Assembly: GCA_900107575.1 (NCBI GenBank)
Contig: FNQX01000012.1
Span: 43,896 to 107,895, forward strand
Length of the DNA: 64,000 nt
Direction: 5' to 3'
Source of the DNA: Lachnospiraceae bacterium NK3A20
GTDB lineage: Bacteria; Bacillota; Clostridia; Lachnospirales; Lachnospiraceae
The position numbers were made by a program, and so were the translations under genes. The notes under the pieces were generated by a model, which saw only the letters and a list, made by a program, of their open reading frames with translations, did no database searches and had not been told where the DNA came from. Below, piece after piece: positions 27,037 to 34,355 of this stretch. Each line of letters starts with the position of its first letter. Position 1 is the stretch's first letter.

Positions 27037-28968
27037 ATGGAAGAAATGAAAGAACCCAGAAAGCCGATTATGATGTTCTGGGTGATCGCACTCATTGTTC
27101 TTCTCATTTTCAATCTAATTGTCGGGCCGATGCTCAGGGAGAGTCAGATCGAGCAGGTCGACTACGGCACATTCATGGACATGACGGACAACAAGGAAAT
27201 CGGGTCGGTGGAGATCCGGCCGAACAAGATCCTGTTCACGAACAAAGATGAGACGCAGGTTTACGAGACCGGCGTGATGGACGATGACGATCTGGTGCAG
27301 CGGCTTCACGCATCCGGCGTGCGGTTCGCATCGCAGATCATTGAGGAACAGAGCCCTGTCGTGACATTTCTCGTGTCGTGGATTCTGCCGATTGTCATTT
27401 TCATGCTGATCGGCTATTACATGAGGAAACAGATGATGAAGGCCATGGGCGGCGACGACTCGATGTCGTTCGGCGGCGGTGGTCTCGGAGGACTCGGCGG
27501 CTTCGGCAAGAGCAACGCGAAGGTTTACGTGAAGTCTTCGGACGGCATCCGGTTCTCGGACGTTGCGGGCGAGGAAGAGGCCAAGGAGAATCTGCAGGAG
27601 ATCGTCAATTATCTGCATGACCCTGCACAATATAAGGAGATCGGTGCGCAGATGCCCAAGGGTGTGCTGCTCGTCGGCCCTCCCGGAACCGGCAAAACGA
27701 TGCTTGCCAAGGCGGTTGCGGGCGAAGCCAATGTGCCGTTCTTCTCCATGAGCGGTTCGGAGTTCGTTGAAATGTTCGTCGGCATGGGCGCATCCAAGGT
27801 GAGAGACCTGTTCCGGCAGGCCAAAGAGAAGGCGCCCTGCATTGTTTTCATTGACGAGATTGATGCCATCGGCCAGAAGCGTTCCGGCGGCAATTTCGGC
27901 GGGAACGATGAGAGGGAACAGACGCTGAACCAGCTGCTCACTGAGATGGACGGATTCGACAGCAACAACGGCGTTGTCATTCTGGCGGCGACGAACCGTC
28001 CGGAATCCCTGGACCCCGCGCTCACAAGACCCGGCCGTTTCGACCGCCGCGTTCCCGTGGAACTCCCGGACCTGAAGGGCCGTGAGGATATCCTCAAGGT
28101 ACACGCGAAGAAGATCCGCATCGCGGACGATGTGGATTTCAACAAGATCGCACGTATGGCAGCAGGTGCTTCCGGCGCGGAGCTTGCCAACATCATCAAC
28201 GAGGCTGCGCTGCGTGCGGTGCGCCAGGGCAGGAAATTCGCAAACCAGGCTGACATGGAGGAATCCATTGAGGTCGTGATCGCGGGTTATCAGAAGAAGA
28301 ACGCCATCCTGACGACGAAGGAGAAGCTGATCGTTTCCTACCACGAGGTGGGACACGCGCTCGTCGCGGCGCTGCAGTCCGGTTCTGCGCCGGTGCAGAA
28401 GATCACGATCATTCCGAGGACCAGCGGTGCGCTGGGCTACACGATGCAGGTCGATGACAACGGCAACCACTACCTGTATTCCAGGGATGAACTGCTGACG
28501 GAGATCGCAACGCTCTGCGGCGGCCGCGCAGCGGAGGAGGTTGAGTTCGGCTCGATCACGACCGGCGCTTCCAACGATATCGAGAAGGCGACAAGGCTCG
28601 CCCGAGACATGATCACGAAATACGGCATGGACGAAGGCTTCGGCATGGTAGCGATGGAAGTCACGCAGAATCAGTATCTCGGCGGCGACTCCTCCCTGAC
28701 CTGCTCGCCCGAGACGCAGACCAAGATCGACCAGCAGGTATCGGCTCTGATCAAGGAGCAGTATCAGAGGGCGGTTCAGCTCCTGCGCGACAACAAGTCG
28801 AAGCTCGATGAGATCGCGAAGTTCCTGTACGAGCGTGAGACCATCACCGGCGAAGAGTTCATGGAGATTCTGACCAGGAAGCCAAGACTCGAGGTGCACG
28901 ATACGCCGGCCGATATGAGCACGGCGGCAGGTAGCACGGGAGAAAGCGGAGACGCTTCCTTGCAATAG
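27037..28968 (+). CDS. ftsH: ATP-dependent zinc metalloprotease FtsH
   Basis: Membrane-bound AAA+ protease (643 residues) that degrades misassembled membrane proteins and regulatory proteins. Two N-terminal spans (about 13-30 and 108-130) bracket the extracytoplasmic domain; Walker A is GPPGTGKT (214-221), Walker B is [12 protein letters not shown], the second region of homology includes [18 protein letters not shown], and the zinc motif is HEVGH (436-440). GAAGGAGG precedes ATG 27037; an upstream in-frame start at 26980 lacks a site. It is often beside hpt or tilS in relatives, but not here. Confidence 0.97.
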   Translation: MEEMKEPRKPIMMFWVIALIVLLIFNLIVGPMLRESQIEQVDYGTFMDMTDNKEIGSVEIRPNKILFTNKDETQVYETGVMDDDDLVQRLHASGVRFASQIIEEQSPVVTFLVSWILPIVIFMLIGYYMRKQMMKAMGGDDSMSFGGGGLGGLGGFGKSNAKVYVKSSDGIRFSDVAGEEEAKENLQEIVNYLHDPAQYKEIGAQMPKGVLLVGPPGTGKTMLAKAVAGEANVPFFSMSGSEFVEMFVGMGASKVRDLFRQAKEKAPCIVFIDEIDAIGQKRSGGNFGGNDEREQTLNQLLTEMDGFDSNNGVVILAATNRPESLDPALTRPGRFDRRVPVELPDLKGREDILKVHAKKIRIADDVDFNKIARMAAGASGAELANIINEAALRAVRQGRKFANQADMEESIEVVIAGYQKKNAILTTKEKLIVSYHEVGHALVAALQSGSAPVQKITIIPRTSGALGYTMQVDDNGNHYLYSRDELLTEIATLCGGRAAEEVEFGSITTGASNDIEKATRLARDMITKYGMDEGFGMVAMEVTQNQYLGGDSSLTCSPETQTKIDQQVSALIKEQYQRAVQLLRDNKSKLDEIAKFLYERETITGEEFMEILTRKPRLEVHDTPADMSTAAGSTGESGDASLQ

Positions 28969-29108
28969 CCCTGCGGCTCGTTTAAGATGGTAACGGATAT
29001 CGAATCATGGTTTGGGACTGTTATGGCAGCATCATGAAAAATTAGACGGCCGGAACGTTGCCGCAAGGCTAAGTCAGCGCAGCGCGGCTGCGAGCAGAAA
29101 GGAAATTC

Positions 29109-29426
29109 ATGAAAGAACATGTAGAGGTGATCGAATTCAGATATGATACGCAGCTGCTGCTGGATAAATACGGCGCGGATGATGACGAGTGTGACGACCT
29201 CGTAGATGAGATCCGTGATCACATCATTGATACATTCAATGGAGATTCCCTGATCGTGGCAGGCGATACCGGAGAGGACGATTTCGGCGGTGAGAAGGCA
29301 ACGATCAAGCTTCACTATCACACCAATGAACCATGGCTGGTGCTCGAGTATTGTCGCTCCCTCGGCGAGATTTATGACATCGTTGTCGAGGATATGCAGA
29401 GACAGACCGACGGCCTGCATGGCTGA
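29109..29426 (+). CDS. Stand-alone protein resembling the FakA/DAK C-terminal segment
   Basis: A 105-residue protein, AAAGGA before the ATG. Residues about 45-100 match the pattern of the segment of fatty acid kinase FakA (dihydroxyacetone kinase-like) that reads DSL.V.GD, KvHvHTN.P, G.i.di.veNM..Q: here GDSLIVAGDTG, ATIKLHYHTNEPWLVLEY and LGEIYDIVVEDMQRQ. Full FakA is about 550 residues, with an N-terminal DhaL kinase domain that is missing here. The region upstream has no kinase remnant, so this looks like a genuine small protein family rather than a truncation. Function unknown; a link to fatty acid kinase or FakB/DegV proteins is inference. Confidence 0.6.
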   Translation: MKEHVEVIEFRYDTQLLLDKYGADDDECDDLVDEIRDHIIDTFNGDSLIVAGDTGEDDFGGEKATIKLHYHTNEPWLVLEYCRSLGEIYDIVVEDMQRQTDGLHG

Positions 29427-29448
29427 TCCATCACAGGTACAGATAATG

Positions 29449-29505
29449 AACTCCGCAGACGGAATGAAACGTTTGATAAACGCATTCCGGCCTGCGGAGT
29501 TTTTG
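29449..29505 (+). terminator. Branched intrinsic terminator
   Basis: AACTCCGCAG (29449-29458) pairs with CTGCGGAGTT (29492-29501), followed by TTT; inside, CGGAATG pairs with CATTCCG. Strong terminator for the ftsH/FakA-C-like unit. The rest of the gap up to 29603 shows no confident promoter. Confidence 0.88.
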
Positions 29506-29603
29506 CATTCATTCCGCAATTATGTGTCACAAGAAAGCAATGTGTTAGAAGCAGCGCTTGTATCGGCAGTGCTATGCTGATATCAGGCAGAAAGGACGAT
29601 TCT

Positions 29604-30815
29604 ATGAAACGGAAGACTTTGGCGACATTGATCCTATCATCTCTATTGGCGGCAACGCTATCAGGCTGTGCGTCCGCGGCGCCGGCACAGAACACCGACG
29701 CGGCAGCAGGAGCAACGGAGGCTGATAAAGTGCAGGATACAAAGGCGGCAGCAGGGTCCACGGAGGCTGGCGCTGCGCAGATAGCCAAGTCCGGCAGCTT
29801 CCGCACGGCGAAAGAGGAGGTCGACGCTATTACGGTCGGCTGGAATCTTGGCAATACGCTGGATGCGACGAGCTGGAGCGGTATGGGCAAGGAGGATCTC
29901 TCTTCCGAAACGAGCTGGGGGAATCCTGCCATTACGCAGGAAATGATTGACGGCATTAAGGAGGCAGGATTCAATACGGTACGCCTGCCCGTGACCTGGT
30001 GCGGGCACATGGATCCCGAAACGCACGAGGTCGACGCCGAATGGATGGCGCGGGTCACAGAAGTGGTGGATTATATCCTGGAGGATGATCTGTACTGCAT
30101 CGTCAACGTGCACCACGATACCGGTGACAAGGGCTGGATCCGCGCGACGGCTGCGAACTTCGAGGAGAATAAAGATGCGGTAGCACAGCTCTGGCAGCAG
30201 ATCGCGGAGAATTTCCGCGATTATGACGACCGACTGATGTTCGAGGGCTTCAACGAAATGCTGGATGACAACGCCGAGTGGAGCAATCCGAAACATGAGA
30301 GCATTGCCGCGGTGAATGATTACAATCAGCTCTATATCGATACGATCCGCGCAAGCGGCGGCAATAATGCTGAGAGGAACCTGATCTGCAACACGTACGC
30401 GGCGGGCTGTGGATCTACCATGCTGAACGGCTTCGTCCTGCCGACGGACAGTGTGGACGGGCACCTCATCGCGGAGATCCACGATTATGCGCCGTATAAC
30501 TTCGTTGCGCCGGAGCACCCGGAGACCACGACCTGGACGGAGGCAGAGGTGAGAAGCGGCATTCTCTCTGCGCATACGACGTTCGCATCCAGAGCGGTTC
30601 CCTGCATCATCGGAGAGTTCGGCTGTGCGCCGAAGGGAGACGGAGAGGAGCGCTATGCCTGGGCGGATTATTTCTGCCAAACCGCTGCGGACAAGAAGAT
30701 GCCGCTTATATGGTGGGATAACGGCAACGCGAAGGAATACGGCATCTATGACCGCAAGGGGAACGCGATCGCCGATCAGCGCATGATGGACATTCTGCTG
30801 CAGTACGCGCAGTGA
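29604..30815 (+). CDS. GH5 family endoglucanase-like lipoprotein
   Basis: Secreted glycoside hydrolase family 5 enzyme (403 residues), cellulase or related beta-glucan/mannan hydrolase. Lipoprotein signal MKRKTLATLILSSLLAATLSGC with lipobox LSGC, then an Ala/Thr/Glu linker. Catalytic motifs: WNLGNTLDA, FNTVRLPVTWC, YCIVNVHHDTG, acid/base Glu218 in FEGFNEML and nucleophile Glu338 in IIGEFGC, with an MPLIWWDNGN end strand. GAAAGGACG precedes ATG 29604; the in-frame start at 29574 would hide the signal peptide. The GH10 enzyme downstream suggests joint attack on plant cell wall glucan and xylan. Confidence 0.93.
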   Translation: MKRKTLATLILSSLLAATLSGCASAAPAQNTDAAAGATEADKVQDTKAAAGSTEAGAAQIAKSGSFRTAKEEVDAITVGWNLGNTLDATSWSGMGKEDLSSETSWGNPAITQEMIDGIKEAGFNTVRLPVTWCGHMDPETHEVDAEWMARVTEVVDYILEDDLYCIVNVHHDTGDKGWIRATAANFEENKDAVAQLWQQIAENFRDYDDRLMFEGFNEMLDDNAEWSNPKHESIAAVNDYNQLYIDTIRASGGNNAERNLICNTYAAGCGSTMLNGFVLPTDSVDGHLIAEIHDYAPYNFVAPEHPETTTWTEAEVRSGILSAHTTFASRAVPCIIGEFGCAPKGDGEERYAWADYFCQTAADKKMPLIWWDNGNAKEYGIYDRKGNAIADQRMMDILLQYAQ

Positions 30816-30829
30816 GAAGCACCGCCGCA

Positions 30830-30849
30830 GGCTGCACTGAACAGATATC
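30830..30849 (+). repeat. Dispersed repeat, module C
   Basis: GGCTGCACTGAACAGATATC, matching 18 of 20 bases of module C at 26215 and similar to 54171. As at those sites it lies 20-28 bases before a start codon (here GH10, 30872). Confidence 0.6.
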
Positions 30850-30871
30850 TTATACATAAAGGAGCATGACA

Positions 30872-33001
30872 ATGGGGAGTCAATGGAAGGCGGGTCTTGT
30901 CGCGGCGGCACTGACGCTGTGTGTCGCACTGGGGCAGAGCGCCGGAATGGGGAACGTTACGATGAAGGTACAGGCAGCGGAGCAGGCAGAATTTGGCTCG
31001 TATGAGAAGCTGGACGAGGTGTTCGGGGATGATTTCAAGGTAGGCGTCGCGGTGCAGGCGATTGACCACTGGAACGATCCGACCGCGGAGATCGGTAACC
31101 CCGATAAGGAGGAGCTGATCCGGCAGCAGTTCAACAGCATCACGTTCGGCAATGAGTTAAAGCCCGCCTACAATTTCGACAAGGACTCGAAGGCATTGTT
31201 CACCGTGGACCCGGCGGCAGAGGAGCTTCTCTCCTGGGGCAAGGAGAACGGTATTTCCGTTCGTGGACACTGCCTTGTCTGGCACAGCCAGGTGAACCCG
31301 TCTATTTTCGCAAAGGATTTCGTGGCGCTCTCCGGGGGCAGGGAGACTTTCTCTGAGAAGGATGAGCTCGACGAAGACTGCCTTGTCACGAGGGAGGAGC
31401 TCCTGGAACGCCTCCGGACGTACATTCGCGGCGCGATGGAATATGTCTACGCAAACGGCTACGGTGACGTGGTCTATGCCTGGGACGTGGTCAACGAGGC
31501 AGTGGATGAGAAGGAGGACGACGGCCTTCGCAGGAGCTACTGGTACCGCATCATCGGACCGGATTATCTGTATTACTGTTTCCTCTACGCGAGGGAGGCG
31601 GAGATCGAATTCTCCCGGCAGTACGCGGCGGACTACGGGCTCGATCCGGAGGGCGATCTTTCCGCGATCCAACCGAAGCTCTTCTACAACGATTACAACG
31701 AGTGGTATGCATCCAGGGCGAAGATCATCGTCCGGTTCCTCACGGAGGATCCGTTCAACGAAGGTCATGCGAAGGTGGAGTCTCCTGTCATCAACAAGGA
31801 CGGCGACGGCACGATCTACGGAGACGGGCTGGTGGACGGCGTCGGCATGCAGGGGCATCTCGACGACACGCAGAACCTCGACACCTACATGAAGGCGCTG
31901 GAAGAGTACGACGCCGCAGTGCATCTCGTCCACATCACCGAGCTTGACGTCGGCAAGACTTCTCACGGAAGCGACGCCGAGTTCAAACAGGCAAAGTTCT
32001 TCTACGATTTCTTCACGCGGCTGAAAGAGGAGCGCGCAAAGGGCGTGAATCTTGACTGCGTCACGTTCTGGGGGCTGACGGATGACGCGAGCTGGCGGCA
32101 TGGCGCGGATCCTTTGCTCTTCTATGGCAATCTTGATAAAAAGCCTGCTTTCGACGCCTGTGTGATGGCGGCGAAGGGCGAGGAGTTCACGCGGGAGCAG
32201 ACGGGAGCTGTGGCGAGCGCGGATTCCCTGAACTGTGATTTCGAGCCTTATAAGGCGGAAGGCGCTGTGAAGACCTGGACGCCGAAGGATGCCGGCTTCT
32301 ATTCCAGAGGCAGCGGTCATCAGGCGAATCTCACCCTCATCAACACGGACAATCACACGGAAGGCGCAGCGATTGGTTTCTGTCTGCGCGTGCAGAGAAA
32401 TGAAGCGGATGCGACGGCGAAGCTCGATCTGTCGGCTTTTGCCGGCAAGACGGTGGAGATTCGTCTCTTTGCGAAAACAGAAGACAAGGCGATCCATGTT
32501 GGCTTCGAGAACGGCGGTGAGCCCGCAGAGCTCGTGAATGCGGCATCGACCGGCGACTGGCAGGAGATACACACAGCAGTGAAGATCCCGGCGGACGCGG
32601 ACGGGTGCAGTCTCTATCTTGAGACCGACGGCAACGCGGACATCCTGATCGACGATGTCAGTGTTCAAAAGGCTGAGGATGATAAGATCGTTGAAGAGTT
32701 GAGAGAAGAGAATGAAGGAGGCGCTGCCGGGGCGGAGGAGATCAGTGTAGCCGGCAATTCCGGGAGCAGCGAGTCTGTGAAGACGAGCAGCACAGAATCC
32801 AATGCTGCCTCTGGCAGCTACCAGTCAAACAGCACAGGTTCCAGCGCAGCTTCCGGCAACAGTCAGGAGGGGAGCGCGGCAAATAACGACAGTGCTGCGG
32901 GGACGACCAGCGGCATCCTTGTCCAGGCAGTCGCGGGTGTCGCCGCGGCGGCAGCCGGCCTCTTCCTCGTGATCGCGGCGCTGAGAAGGCGGAAGAAATA
33001 G
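30872..33001 (+). CDS. Membrane-anchored GH10 endo-beta-1,4-xylanase
   Basis: Extracellular xylanase, 709 residues. Signal peptide (about 1-33, ending near VQAAE), GH10 barrel (about 40-440) with FNSITFGNELKP, GHCLVWHSQ, acid/base Glu209 in WDVVNEAVD and nucleophile Glu357 in HITELDVG, and LDCVTFWGLTD. A beta-rich domain (about 450-610) with the DSLNCDFE and ADILIDDVSV features resembles a CBM4/9/22-type carbohydrate-binding module. A Ser/Asn/Gly-rich linker leads to a C-terminal span (about 675-702) and RRRKK anchor; no sortase motif. ATG 30872 is 7 bases after AAAGGAG; ATG 30866 is too close. Confidence 0.93.
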   Translation: MGSQWKAGLVAAALTLCVALGQSAGMGNVTMKVQAAEQAEFGSYEKLDEVFGDDFKVGVAVQAIDHWNDPTAEIGNPDKEELIRQQFNSITFGNELKPAYNFDKDSKALFTVDPAAEELLSWGKENGISVRGHCLVWHSQVNPSIFAKDFVALSGGRETFSEKDELDEDCLVTREELLERLRTYIRGAMEYVYANGYGDVVYAWDVVNEAVDEKEDDGLRRSYWYRIIGPDYLYYCFLYAREAEIEFSRQYAADYGLDPEGDLSAIQPKLFYNDYNEWYASRAKIIVRFLTEDPFNEGHAKVESPVINKDGDGTIYGDGLVDGVGMQGHLDDTQNLDTYMKALEEYDAAVHLVHITELDVGKTSHGSDAEFKQAKFFYDFFTRLKEERAKGVNLDCVTFWGLTDDASWRHGADPLLFYGNLDKKPAFDACVMAAKGEEFTREQTGAVASADSLNCDFEPYKAEGAVKTWTPKDAGFYSRGSGHQANLTLINTDNHTEGAAIGFCLRVQRNEADATAKLDLSAFAGKTVEIRLFAKTEDKAIHVGFENGGEPAELVNAASTGDWQEIHTAVKIPADADGCSLYLETDGNADILIDDVSVQKAEDDKIVEELREENEGGAAGAEEISVAGNSGSSESVKTSSTESNAASGSYQSNSTGSSAASGNSQEGSAANNDSAAGTTSGILVQAVAGVAAAAAGLFLVIAALRRRKK

Positions 33002-33023
33002 CTGAAACATATTCATTCACAAA

Positions 33024-33088
33024 AGACAGTTCCCGGATACAGCCGTGGCAAGACTACACCACTGCGTATCCGGGAGCTGTCTTTTTGT
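33024..33088. terminator. Terminator between convergent genes
   Basis: AGACAG.TCCCGGATAC (from 33025) pairs with GTATCCGGGAGCTGTCT (to about 33083) and is followed by TTTTT. It lies between the GH10 gene and the convergent AraC-type gene and can act on both strands. Confidence 0.88.
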
Positions 33089-33090
33089 TG

Positions 33091-34023
33091 TCACTGTGCC
33101 CTCATAAGGTGCGGCAGGGCGTCGCAGTATCTGCGGTATTCGGAAGGCGTGCAGTGTTTATGAAGCTGGAAGGTGCGGTTGAAGGCGGAGATGCTGGAGA
33201 AGCCGGACTGCATGGCGACCTCGGTGATGGAGAGATCCGCCTGTTCCAGCAGCTCGGAGGCCGCCGTGATCCGGCGCTCGGTCAGGTAGTTGTAGAAGGT
33301 CTTGCCGGTGTACTCCTTGAAACACCGTGAGAAGTGGTATTTGGAGAGGCAGCACAGATCGGCGACACTCTCGAGGGAAAGGTTCTCGGCGTAGTGCTGG
33401 TTGATGTACTCGAGGCACTGGTTGAACATGCGAAAATACTGGTTGCGCTTGTCCGGCCGGGAGTCCGCGAACATGGAGACCTTGCCCAGCTGGAACTTGG
33501 CGATGGTGACGTACAGCTGCAGAAGGCAGGAATAGATGGAGAATTCCCGGAACTCGTCGCAGTCGAAATAGTAGTTCGCCATCCGGATCAGCAGATCGTG
33601 CAGCTCCGGGTAGATCAGCATGTAGTTCTCCGGCGTGATGTAGAGGCAGTTTCCCATGAGAGAGCGGATGCTGGAATAGCCGCTGATGTTGGTGAGAAGC
33701 CTCGAATTGAACATGAAAATGAACCGGCAGCCGTCGGGCGGCGCGATGATCTCGTGCATCTCGCCGGACGGAATGAGGAGGAATTCGCCCGGCAGCAGAT
33801 GGTAGCGCTGCAGCGTATTCGTCATCACGACGTCATAGGAATTCTCAAGCGGCAGGATGATCTCAATGGCGTTGTGCCAGTGCGGCGCGAAGTTTGCCGG
33901 CAGGTCGTTATACCAGATGCGGATGTCGCTGCCGGAGGGGAAGATGTCTTCCTCTTTGCCCTGCCGGATCTTGTATCCGCCGTAATCCTCATTCGGTTTG
34001 TAATATTCCTGTCTGGTACGCAT
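33091..34023 (-). CDS. AraC family transcriptional regulator
   Basis: Regulator of 310 residues with an N-terminal cupin ligand domain (HWHNAIEIILPLENSY, LLPGEFLLIPSGEMHEI) and a C-terminal double helix-turn-helix (LSLESVADLCCLSKYHFSRCFKEYTGKTFYNYLTERRI, then SITEVAMQSGFSSISAFNRTFQ). Such proteins usually activate adjacent sugar genes. GGGAGGATACG precedes ATG 34023; a longer start at 34053 has no site. It is divergent from the large transport operon and convergent with the GH10 gene; control of the operon is the natural inference. Confidence 0.92.
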   Translation of the reverse strand: MRTRQEYYKPNEDYGGYKIRQGKEEDIFPSGSDIRIWYNDLPANFAPHWHNAIEIILPLENSYDVVMTNTLQRYHLLPGEFLLIPSGEMHEIIAPPDGCRFIFMFNSRLLTNISGYSSIRSLMGNCLYITPENYMLIYPELHDLLIRMANYYFDCDEFREFSIYSCLLQLYVTIAKFQLGKVSMFADSRPDKRNQYFRMFNQCLEYINQHYAENLSLESVADLCCLSKYHFSRCFKEYTGKTFYNYLTERRITAASELLEQADLSITEVAMQSGFSSISAFNRTFQLHKHCTPSEYRRYCDALPHLMRAQ

Positions 34024-34094
34024 CGTATCCTCCCTGTCATCTGACCTTTGCAAAAACAGCAGATAGCAACGAAATCTTGCGGTAATTTTTCTAT

Positions 34095-34123
34095 ATGATA
34101 TCCGGTTTGGCGGCAGGATTCAA
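34095..34123 (-). promoter_or_regulatory. Candidate promoter of the AraC-type gene
   Basis: On the minus strand TTGAAT (34123-34118), 17-bp spacer, TATCAT (34100-34095), about 72 bp before the start codon. Good match to sigma-A promoters. Confidence 0.6.
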
Positions 34124-34201
34124 ATCATTTCACAATGCTTTCCCGCGCCTGTCATATTTTCACCCATCATAATACGCATGAAAACAGGTATTTTTGAAAC
34201 G

Positions 34202-34230
34202 TTGTTAGTGAATATGCACAAAAATATTAC
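34202..34230 (+). promoter_or_regulatory. Candidate promoter of the large transport operon
   Basis: TTGTTA (34202-34207), 17-bp spacer, TATTAC (34225-34230), in the AT-rich divergent region 34024-34355. A weaker match than the AraC-side promoter, as expected for an activated promoter. The leader would be about 120 nt. Confidence 0.4.
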
Positions 34231-34320
34231 AAAAATTTTACGTGTCACTCGCAACATCTTAGAGAGAAGCCGCAATATTTGGGAAGCCGAAAGGGCAGGG
34301 ACTGTCTCAAAATATAAGAG

Positions 34321-34330
34321 TAAACGTTTA
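34321..34330. promoter_or_regulatory. Palindrome TAAACGTTTA, possible LacI-type operator
   Basis: A perfect 10-bp palindrome with a central CG, 25 bases before the solute-binding gene. The AAACGTTT core is typical of LacI-family operators. At this distance from the start it could also interfere with the ribosome binding site region. Confidence 0.35.
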
Positions 34331-34355
34331 ATATCACTTCTCTTCGGGGGCTGGT

